A stretch of 33,958 bases of DNA from Acidimicrobiaceae bacterium (GTDB lineage Bacteria; Actinomycetota; Acidimicrobiia; Acidimicrobiales; Aldehydirespiratoraceae), in contig VXTM01000034.1 of NCBI GenBank assembly GCA_009837445.1, forward strand, positions 77,344 through 111,301. Direction: 5' to 3'. The translations under genes were made by a program, and so were the position numbers. The notes below the pieces were generated by a model, which was not told where the DNA came from, did not search any database, and worked only from the letters and a program-made list of their open reading frames with translations. Positions 28,105 to 33,958 of the stretch are shown here, piece by piece (position 1 is the first letter of the stretch; every line of letters starts with the position of its first letter).

Positions 28105-28950
28105 GTGACGGATGCGGGGCAGCGCGAGAAGGCGAGTCGCCGGGCTGCGGGATGGCTGCAATGGCAGGCACAGCGGATATGGGGCGCTGTCACTCAACGA
28201 GGCACATTCCGCTGGCGTCGATCCCTTTGGGTTGTGATGGTCCTTTACGCGGTGGTCGTGGCAGGGTTCGGCGCATACCTGTTGTGGAAGGCGTTCGATC
28301 TGTTGTCAAGAGCTGGTGTGGATGTGGCTGAGGAAGCCGCTGCTGTCACCGCTGGAGCAGCGGTGGTGACAACTCTGGCGACTATCGCTTTGGTATGGAC
28401 AGCCGCTTACCAGGCTGCTGAGGCGAGGAAGCGAGCGGCTCCGGTGTCCATGCGGTGGTACACAAAGTGGACGAAGCGACCGTACTTGGAGAACAGGTTT
28501 ATCCAGCCCGGCAATAAAGGTACCCGCCCGATCCGCGACCTATACCGCGCACCCTTGGCTGAGCATGGGCAGATTGCGCTGGAGTTCACCAACGCTGGGG
28601 CGTTGACAGAATCCGTGGAGGAGATCAAGGTGGTCTTGGGCGACGGAGCGGCAATCCCCTATCGGGGCAGCAGCGGGGACTACCTGCCTTGCCCGTTCGA
28701 CGTACCTCCGCGAGGTTCGATCACCGTCCTCCTTGATCCTGATGCCACCTATCATCTGGCTGCCTACGAGATCACGTCCATTCCTGGTCCTCGAACAGCA
28801 CAGGCGGTGGCCCGGTTGGGATCAGGACTGACCCTCGGGTCTGAGAAAGTGCCGTTGAAGTTCCTGCAACATGAAGAACGGTATGTCCCTGTGCCAGGGG
28901 ACATAGAGGAAGTTTCCGACGATGAGGAGCAGCCGGAAGCAGGCGACTGA
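28105..28950 (+). CDS. Hypothetical bitopic membrane protein
   Basis: A 281-residue protein with a basic N terminus, two hydrophobic segments near 42-64 and 78-103, and a soluble C-terminal domain of about 170 residues. That domain is rich in beta strands (QIALEFTNAGALTESVEEI, GSITVLLDPDATYHL) and ends in an acidic tail. I do not recognise the family. It could be an Ig-like or C2-like cytoplasmic domain on a membrane anchor. The stop overlaps a small following ATG (TGATG). The coding sequence is less GC-rich than the genes left of 25 kb, in keeping with acquired DNA. Confidence 0.7.
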   Translation: MTDAGQREKASRRAAGWLQWQAQRIWGAVTQRGTFRWRRSLWVVMVLYAVVVAGFGAYLLWKAFDLLSRAGVDVAEEAAAVTAGAAVVTTLATIALVWTAAYQAAEARKRAAPVSMRWYTKWTKRPYLENRFIQPGNKGTRPIRDLYRAPLAEHGQIALEFTNAGALTESVEEIKVVLGDGAAIPYRGSSGDYLPCPFDVPPRGSITVLLDPDATYHLAAYEITSIPGPRTAQAVARLGSGLTLGSEKVPLKFLQHEERYVPVPGDIEEVSDDEEQPEAGD

Positions 28951-29036
28951 TGGGCAGGTCGGAGGAACGCGAGCGGGAGTTGTGGTCGTCGGTTAGGCGA
29001 CTTCGAGGTCTGCCCGATGTTCCCAGTTGTCGCTAG
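28950..29036 (+). CDS. 28-residue coupled ORF, possible remnant gene
   Basis: ATG 28950 shares a base with the preceding stop (TGATG). The frame encodes a charged 28-residue peptide (MGRSEERERELWSSVRRLRG...) before TAG 29034. It overlaps the 3' end of the minus-strand gene. It could be the N-terminal stump of a gene cut off when the neighbouring gene was inserted, or a chance frame. Confidence 0.25.
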   Translation: MGRSEERERELWSSVRRLRGLPDVPSCR

Positions 29037-30123
29037 ATCGCATGAACCGCAGCACTACGAGCTTCTTGTCGTGCAGGGTGATGGCCCAGACTTCATCGAG
29101 TCCAGTGAGGTCCAGGTCGCTGAAGTCCGGAGTGTGGTCTTCAAACTCGAACGCGTCCCCCACGAGCTGGGTGGCAGCCTCACTCTCATCCAGCACGACA
29201 GCAAGCCACTTCCTGTGCGGTGTGTCACCCCACTGGTTCTTGGCCAGCTTGTGGGCGATGCGCTCCTGTAGGGCTGACTTCAGGTCAGCCACATCTACGA
29301 CGTTGCGGAAGTTGGACGTACACGGCCCAACAGTCACCGCGATGGTTCCTGCACCTTGAAGGGGTGGACAGTGCTCCGCGCTGACCACGGCAAGGAGAGG
29401 CCGATGATCGTCATGTTCGGTTGAGGGATTGTGCCAGTGCCCCGCGATGGCCTCTCTGCAAGCGTTGATGATGAGGTCGTGATCGTCTAGGTCGCTGCCG
29501 TCGCGCTCGACTCGCTCGAAGACTTCAAGGAGGATCGGCTGCAACTGTCGCAGGTCTAGGTCGTCGTCGTGGCCGTACCAGCCCTTGCCTCTGGCATCCA
29601 GCAGTCGTATGTGCCAGTCGTGTCGGAGGTCGCCCCGCAGCGGCTTGGGCTTGGCCTTCTGAAGAGAACGTTTCCCGCTGTCGGTGTGCATCGTGACTTC
29701 AACCAGGGCCTTGCTGCGGTTCGGGAAGGTGACCAGCAGATCGGTTGGTCCCTCCCCTTCGGGCAACTTCATGACGCGACACTCCGGCATAAGGCTCTGG
29801 ATGGCGGCGGCTGCCATCTGTTCGTCAGACCTCACGGGCCGACCAGACGGGTCGATCACCACCGCTTGAACAGGCAGTTGGAGCCACTCGCCAACACCAC
29901 CGTCGTCCAGTTCCTGGCAGGTCTGTCTCGTGCAGGCGGTGACGTTGATCTCGACTCCGTAGACGAGCAGTTCGCCCTCTTCGGTCCACCGATGGCTACT
30001 GGTCAACGCCAAGTGACAGTGATCGAAGTCTGCGCCGATCCCCGGCAGCAACCGTTCCAAGACAGCAGAGATGCTCTCGGCGGCGGCTTCGTTGATCCGG
30101 TCGGGAAGGTCACTGCTGAGCAC
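28993..30123 (-). CDS. Hypothetical protein with a possible nuclease-like fold
   Basis: A 376-residue soluble protein that I do not recognise. In the middle, PTDLLVTFPNRSKALVEVTMHTD (split here as PTDLLVTF near 126-133 and ALVEVTMHTD near 138-147) has the D-x(n)-E-V-T spacing seen in degenerate PD-(D/E)XK folds. The N-terminal part carries several cysteines (CTRQTCQE). The C-terminal half includes repeated acidic and His/Trp-rich segments. GTG 30123 is supported by a TAGAGT box exactly 6 nt upstream. It is convergent with the membrane protein gene and divergent from the GIY-YIG gene. The nuclease idea is inference only. Confidence 0.65.
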   Translation of the reverse strand: MLSSDLPDRINEAAAESISAVLERLLPGIGADFDHCHLALTSSHRWTEEGELLVYGVEINVTACTRQTCQELDDGGVGEWLQLPVQAVVIDPSGRPVRSDEQMAAAAIQSLMPECRVMKLPEGEGPTDLLVTFPNRSKALVEVTMHTDSGKRSLQKAKPKPLRGDLRHDWHIRLLDARGKGWYGHDDDLDLRQLQPILLEVFERVERDGSDLDDHDLIINACREAIAGHWHNPSTEHDDHRPLLAVVSAEHCPPLQGAGTIAVTVGPCTSNFRNVVDVADLKSALQERIAHKLAKNQWGDTPHRKWLAVVLDESEAATQLVGDAFEFEDHTPDFSDLDLTGLDEVWAITLHDKKLVVLRFMRSSDNWEHRADLEVA

Positions 30124-30129
30124 TTGACG

Positions 30130-30135
30130 ACTCTA
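30130..30135 (-). promoter_or_regulatory. -10 box for the 28993-30123 gene (TAGAGT)
   Basis: On the minus strand TAGAGT ends 6 nt before GTG 30123; no Shine-Dalgarno is present. Confidence 0.5.
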
Positions 30136-30268
30136 GCTACGACGACCCACGTCGGAGGGTCCACACGGAGACCCTGCCTGGTCTTCTGACGACTGTGGGG
30201 GCTGGCAGCAGCCCCACCGCGCCTTTCTGGCTGATCGCTGACGTTGCGCTGCTGTCACACCGTCGAAC

Positions 30269-30274
30269 TAGCTT
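30269..30274 (+). promoter_or_regulatory. -10 box for the GIY-YIG gene (TAGCTT)
   Basis: TAGCTT ends 7 nt before ATG 30282. It supports this internal start rather than the upstream extension of the frame to 30195. Confidence 0.45.
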
Positions 30275-30281
30275 GCTGGCG

Positions 30282-30620
30282 ATGGCACGCCACCGACGAT
30301 CAAGCAGCAGAAGCAGGGGGAGTTCACGTCGCAGGAGTCCATCCCGGAGCAGTTCAAGCCGAGGGCGACCCGTGCAGGGTTACGTGATCCGTGGCAGGGG
30401 CGGCAGGACCAACTACGTGGGGATCACGAACAACCCCAGCCGTCGAGCCGCTGAGCACCGACGCTCCGGCAAACGTGGACGGCTCCAGGTGGTAACGGGC
30501 GGGATGTCCAGAGGGAAGGCCCGACGCTGGGAGGCAGCGAAACTCGCCCGGTTCCGCAGGAACAACAGAGGCCGCAACCCGACCTACAACAAGACCAGAA
30601 GCGGCGTCTGGAAGTGGTGA
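30282..30620 (+). CDS. Small GIY-YIG nuclease-like protein with an Arg/Ser-rich N terminus
   Basis: A 112-residue protein. Residues 1-30 are almost only Arg and Ser (MARHRRSSSRSRGSSRRRSP), then a compact GIY-YIG-like domain: GYVIRG (33-38), NYVGITNNPSRRAAEHRR (44-61), RRWEAAKLARF with the candidate metal-binding Glu83, and NPTYNKT near 99-105. The order GYV - YVG - Arg - Glu - Asn matches the family core. GIY-YIG domains cut DNA in restriction, repair and homing enzymes. The basic tail likely binds nucleic acid. The context of other nuclease-like and NTPase genes suggests a defence or mobile-element function, which remains inference. Confidence 0.7.
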   Translation: MARHRRSSSRSRGSSRRRSPSRSSSSRGRPVQGYVIRGRGGRTNYVGITNNPSRRAAEHRRSGKRGRLQVVTGGMSRGKARRWEAAKLARFRRNNRGRNPTYNKTRSGVWKW

Positions 30621-30686
30621 CGACGAGGCTCTTCGTCTAATCGCCAAGCGAACGGCTCCGCCTAGGAGACCTCACGGGGGCCAGAG

Positions 30687-32834
30687 CTAACTGCTTCGCT
30701 GAGCGATGTACTGGAACACACTCTCGGTTCCCGCAGGGGTGGTGGTGGTCACGGTGATGGTGGTGTCCTCACCGTCAGGCAGGGCTACTTGATGCCCTGG
30801 AACGTCCGGGTCGGCGTCTGGCGGATCGATGGTCACGTTCGATCTTGGGTTCTCTGGTTCGACTATCACGGTCATGCGGTCTGAGTTCACCCTCTGGTGC
30901 GCTGTGCCTGACAGTTCACCGCCTGACTGTCTGATGCTGCTTCGCTGTCCTGGGCCAGCATCGGCGGTGAATTGGGAGCCTCGCTTCGCGACAGGATCAA
31001 AGTCAGTCATCTCGATGAACCCGGCCAAGTATTCGATTTCAGGTTCCTGACCCCGGATGGTGTTGAGGTATTGGCTAAGTTGCTGCTGTAGACGGGCGAC
31101 GTTATCTATTGACCAGCCTGCGTGGACATACTGATCCCAATACTCTTCGTTGAAGACTGGGGCTTGACCTCCTCTCTTGGCAAGCAACAGCAGGAGTTCC
31201 ATCTGTTGCATGACGTGTGGCTCCACCGCGATCTGCTCTTCGTCTAGGGCTTCTCTGAGGGCCTGTCCGGCATGGAAGGCGTCAAAGTGGCCGGTTACGA
31301 ACGCCTCGTATGCACCTTGGGCTGCTTCGCGGAGCACCATCAGTGTCATTGCGGTTTGTTCCCATGCCCACATTGGATTGGACGTGTCAAGGAGATTGTC
31401 CGAGGGGCGCGGAATGGATGCCAGCACTACGACGACTCGATGAACGGTCTGTTCGAGGTCTCGTAGACTGCTTCCTGACATCTCCGCAAGTAGATTCAGC
31501 ATCGGCGGTGTGTAGCTGTCCTGCTGCAACCTCTCGTTGAGTCCCGTCACGTTGCAGAGGTGCTGCACATACCGGGTGCGAGCAGCACTGTCGGGCTGAG
31601 TGAGCCAGACTGTCTGATCTACGAATCGGCGCAGGTAGCGTTCCACCAAGTCCTGAGGCCCGTGGACGGCACTGACGGCGTGATCGAGAGCTGCCTTGTT
31701 GACAGAAAGCACGACGATCACACCCTCAACGTCAAAGAGGTGACGAATTCGTTCTAGGACAGACATCGCGTATTCCGGGCGGCAACGATCCAGCTCGTCA
31801 ACGAACACAACTAGCCTGCCGCCGCCTGTCTTCACGTAGCTCCGTAGCGCTGTCTTGAACCGTTCAACATTGCGACGTTGCCTAAGGCGTGCGGTCAGGA
31901 TTTCGTCGCCTAGAAGGCCATCTGAATGGAAGCTCGCTGCTTCCCACTCCAACAGCTCCGCTATCCTTCGGCGGTTCTCGCTGTCGGAATCGGAGATTTG
32001 GCTGGTAACGGAGGCCACGACATCCTGAAGGGCATCGCCCGTGTGGTTCTGCATCCACGCATTGAATTCAGCGACAGCAATACCACGGAACTTGAACTCG
32101 CTAGATCGCATCCACGCGACGCTCATCTTCACGAACGCGGTTTTGCCTGCACCCCAACCGGCGTCAATCGACAGAATGGCTGGGGCCTTGATGCCAGCAA
32201 GAATCGAACAGAACGCCTTCACTTGCGGTTCTCGACCGAGCACATCATGCGCGAACGGTGCCGAAGGCTCAGCAACGAACTCAGGCGATCTGATGCTCAG
32301 CTTCCCGATGTTGCCGTCAGATGGCTTGTCAGCGTCGGAGTCCTCCTCGTCTTCGACGATCTCCAAGGTCTTCAGAGCTTGAAGCGCTCCCGCGTGCCTC
32401 GCTCGCTGTTCTTGGACGGCTAGAACCGGCAGCAACACCGGAGCGCCCACCAAGCAGGCAGCAGTGAAGGGCAACAGCCCCGGCCAACCGGGACTCCAGA
32501 CAAGATAGATGACCCCAGCGAACACGCCGAACATCGAGAACACGGTCATGGCGACTACACCGAGAGCGAATGACTCGCCTTCGGGGGTCCGATTCGTGAG
32601 CGTGACAGCCCGCTGCATCGTGGCGTACACCAAGCCCACTACCACGGCGTTCACCGTGATCAGCGTGGCCAACCCGAGACTCAGATCACTCGCGACTGCG
32701 TGCTTGGCGAGGAAATGGGTTGCCACACCCGAAGCAACACCGACCGCCATAGGAACGATGAGCGTCGGGACCGCAGGACGTACATCTTCAAGGGCCCGAC
32801 GCCAGCGCTCGTACAACCCTCTAGGTGATCTCAT
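30687..32834 (-). CDS. KAP-family P-loop NTPase with four membrane helices
   Basis: A 715-residue KAP-type NTPase. Four hydrophobic helices lie at about 24-42, 50-74, 89-113 and 118-140. A linker and the NTPase domain follow: Walker A GWGAGKT (226-232), VAEFNAWMQNH near 253-264, and Walker B LVVFVDELDRC (341-351), with the KAP-typical DELDRCRP signature. The C-terminal 200 residues contain a helical region, then a Ser/Thr/Pro/Asp-rich tail that looks beta-stranded and possibly disordered. KAP NTPases include the phage-exclusion protein PifA, and in animals the membrane-bound Kidins220/ARMS. GGGGAGG lies just before the ATG. It is convergent with the GIY-YIG gene and divergent from the PD-(D/E)XK gene. 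Confidence 0.88.
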   Translation of the reverse strand: MRSPRGLYERWRRALEDVRPAVPTLIVPMAVGVASGVATHFLAKHAVASDLSLGLATLITVNAVVVGLVYATMQRAVTLTNRTPEGESFALGVVAMTVFSMFGVFAGVIYLVWSPGWPGLLPFTAACLVGAPVLLPVLAVQEQRARHAGALQALKTLEIVEDEEDSDADKPSDGNIGKLSIRSPEFVAEPSAPFAHDVLGREPQVKAFCSILAGIKAPAILSIDAGWGAGKTAFVKMSVAWMRSSEFKFRGIAVAEFNAWMQNHTGDALQDVVASVTSQISDSDSENRRRIAELLEWEAASFHSDGLLGDEILTARLRQRRNVERFKTALRSYVKTGGGRLVVFVDELDRCRPEYAMSVLERIRHLFDVEGVIVVLSVNKAALDHAVSAVHGPQDLVERYLRRFVDQTVWLTQPDSAARTRYVQHLCNVTGLNERLQQDSYTPPMLNLLAEMSGSSLRDLEQTVHRVVVVLASIPRPSDNLLDTSNPMWAWEQTAMTLMVLREAAQGAYEAFVTGHFDAFHAGQALREALDEEQIAVEPHVMQQMELLLLLAKRGGQAPVFNEEYWDQYVHAGWSIDNVARLQQQLSQYLNTIRGQEPEIEYLAGFIEMTDFDPVAKRGSQFTADAGPGQRSSIRQSGGELSGTAHQRVNSDRMTVIVEPENPRSNVTIDPPDADPDVPGHQVALPDGEDTTITVTTTTPAGTESVFQYIAQRSS

Positions 32835-32959
32835 GGTTCCTCCCCTTGACCGTCCCTATGAGCCGACGGCTAGTCGCATTGAGAAGGCAGCGGTGTGTGA
32901 CGCCCCGCATGGTACGGCCCCCATCTCGGCGCGCCGATGAGGCCAGGGTGCTTTGGTCC

Positions 32960-32965
32960 TAGGCT
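32960..32965 (+). promoter_or_regulatory. -10 box for the PD-(D/E)XK-like gene (TAGGCT)
   Basis: TAGGCT ends 6 nt before ATG 32972; same hexamer and spacing as at aconitase. Confidence 0.5.
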
Positions 32966-32971
32966 CGGACC

Positions 32972-33478
32972 ATGGCAGCAGGTTCCAGTGTTGAGTCGGT
33001 AAGTGTCGATGACCTCTCTGTCTCCGATCTGATTCGGCTTAACCGTCAAACGCTCTATGCGCTGCGCGAACGTGGAGTCATCCGCACGCTCAGCCAACCC
33101 CAAGGCGAGTGGGCTGAAACGCTTGTGAAGCTTGCGTACGGTGGGGAGCTTGCCCCGAAGAGCGAGAAGGGCTACGACGTCATTGCTCCTGACGGAACCC
33201 GCTTGCAGGTCAAGGCACGAGCGCTCGACTATCCAAGGATCAGATCGAACATCACGTCTGCCATTCGTTCGTGGGAGTTCGACAAGATGGTCGTCGTGCT
33301 TCTAGACCTGAGCGATCTCAGCGTCGCGAAGGCAGCCGAACTCTCCCTCGAAACTGTCCACGACAACGCACGTCATCGCTCACACGTCAACGGATCGGTG
33401 CTCATCCCAAACGAAGCCCTGATGAGTCAGGGCATCGACGTGACGGAACAACTCCAAGCAGCTACTCGGAAGTTGTAA
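32972..33478 (+). CDS. PD-(D/E)XK-like protein (DUF6998-type)
   Basis: A 168-residue protein. An N-terminal helical segment (LSVSDLIRLNRQTLYALRERG) leads into a restriction-endonuclease-like core: GEWAETLVKLAYGG (Glu46 or Glu49), KGYDVIAPDG (Asp69) and RLQVKAR (Gln79-x-Lys81). The E...D...QxK arrangement is the standard active site of this fold. The C-terminal half has WEFDKMVVVLLDLSDLS, typical of the DUF6998 family of presumed nucleases. The function is unknown; such proteins occur in defence and mobile regions. It starts 138 nt from the divergent KAP gene. Confidence 0.72.
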   Translation: MAAGSSVESVSVDDLSVSDLIRLNRQTLYALRERGVIRTLSQPQGEWAETLVKLAYGGELAPKSEKGYDVIAPDGTRLQVKARALDYPRIRSNITSAIRSWEFDKMVVVLLDLSDLSVAKAAELSLETVHDNARHRSHVNGSVLIPNEALMSQGIDVTEQLQAATRKL

Positions 33479-33542
33479 CTGGGCTAGGGGCAGCCGACGA
33501 CGGCGAGCGCGTCGTTGGCGTCTTCGGGGGTCGGGGTCAACT

Positions 33543-33578
33543 GCTCAAGAGCGCCTAGAAACGACTGATTTCTTGAGC
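33543..33578. repeat. Short inverted repeat after the PD-(D/E)XK-like gene
   Basis: GCTCAAGA (33543-33550) and TCTTGAGC (33571-33578) are perfect 8-bp complements separated by 20 nt. They may belong to a terminator or an operator. The 200-nt gap up to the next gene shows nothing else I can support. Confidence 0.3.
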
Positions 33579-33681
33579 TAAGGCGGTGGATCGTCTCATC
33601 GACTCGCGCCGACGCTAGGGCAGCCGCACAGGCTCATGTGGGCCGGCTTTGATGCGCCGCCCGCGGCTACCGTGTCGGCCC

Positions 33682-33958
33682 GTGCAGGCAGACACGGGAT
33701 CATCCGATGCCTCCACCCCTTCAGAGGACAGCAGGCCGACAGCACCGCGTCCTCGGCGGCGGATGGCCTCGAAGAACACGGCTGTAGCGGCTGCGAGAGG
33801 CACTGCGTCGGCGGCGACCAGCGCAGCGAAGACGGCCGGCCGCGGAGCACAGAAGGGCCGTGAAACCGCGGCAGCCGCTGCGAGAGGCACTGCGTCGGCG
33901 GCGACCAGCGCAGCGAAGACGGCCGGCCGCGGAGCACAGAAGGGCCGTGAAACCGCGG
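33682..33958 (+). CDS. Alanine-rich repeat protein, partial (runs off the right edge)
   Basis: An open frame from GTG 33682 (or ATG 33763) to the window end without a stop. After a Ser/Pro/Arg-rich start (SEDSRPTAPRPRRRMASKN) it encodes 29-residue units rich in Ala, Thr, Lys, Arg and Gln (for example GTASAATSAAKTAGRGAQKG), two of which lie in the window and are identical. The pattern suggests a long amphipathic, basic, coiled or DNA-binding protein (histone-like, phasin-like or apolipoprotein-like). Its stops lie beyond the window. The opposite strand is also open over this region, so the assignment depends on the repeat frame. Confidence 0.55.
   Translation, partial: MQADTGSSDASTPSEDSRPTAPRPRRRMASKNTAVAAARGTASAATSAAKTAGRGAQKGRETAAAAARGTASAATSAAKTAGRGAQKGRETA
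33790..33958 (+). repeat. Perfect 87-bp tandem repeat
   Basis: Copy 1 is 33790-33876, copy 2 starts at 33877 and continues identically for 82 nt to the window end. The period is 87 nt, or 29 codons. Identity at all third positions implies recent expansion or gene conversion. Confidence 0.95.

Noticed and set aside
27833..28171. Minus-strand open frame across the 27.8-28.1 kb gap
   Set aside because: Pro/Arg/Ser-rich, overlaps the start of a plus-strand gene with a good promoter, and no motif is visible.
28105..33478. One large operon covering the right accessory block
   Set aside because: The genes alternate strands with several divergent promoters, so at most small units can be co-transcribed.
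33790..33958. CRISPR-like array at the right end
   Set aside because: The 87-bp unit repeats without spacers and keeps a coding frame, so it is a coding tandem repeat.

Overview
The window is a GC-rich bacterial chromosome segment of about 34 kb. High GC, frequent GTG starts, many TAnnnT -10 boxes placed 5-8 nt before a start codon (leaderless-type genes), a 421-residue hexameric-type citrate synthase and the types of accessory genes point to an actinobacterium. An Acidimicrobiia-like lineage is my best guess, but this is inference and no rRNA marker is present. I saw no tRNA, rRNA, CRISPR array or recognisable transposase.

Left part (1-6963): a D-Ala-D-Ala ligase faces a vapBC toxin-antitoxin pair. 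A tight three-gene operon follows: a fatty acyl-CoA reductase fused to a HAD phosphatase-like domain, a large divergent LarA (lactate racemase)-like protein, and a PlsC-type acyltransferase. Together they look like an uncharacterised lipid pathway.

Central metabolic part (7014-18895): aconitase, a LysR regulator, an acyl-CoA carboxylase carboxyltransferase-type protein and citrate synthase lie on the plus strand. Facing them is a six-gene minus-strand run: thioredoxin-like protein, membrane protein, membrane-anchored solute-binding protein, chorismate mutase, AceK (isocitrate dehydrogenase kinase/phosphatase) and quinone oxidoreductase. Aconitase, citrate synthase and AceK all act on the citrate/isocitrate node, so this is a TCA/glyoxylate-branch control neighbourhood. 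AceK is the surprising member because it is best known from proteobacteria.

Middle accessory part (18991-25554): a phosphotransferase, a methyltransferase with a small overlapping membrane ORF, a secreted RCC1-repeat lipoprotein, a six-helix membrane protein, a GyrI-like protein and a small lipoprotein.

Right accessory part (25698-33958): a RES-domain toxin with a large HTH antitoxin, a 5'-truncated toxin remnant in front of an intact ribbon-helix-helix antitoxin, and then a visibly less GC-rich block. That block holds a membrane protein, a possible nuclease-fold protein, a very basic GIY-YIG protein, a membrane-bound KAP-family P-loop NTPase and a PD-(D/E)XK-like protein. It resembles a mobile or defence-type island and is the best place for an undescribed system. 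The window ends inside a gene made of perfect 87-bp tandem repeats.
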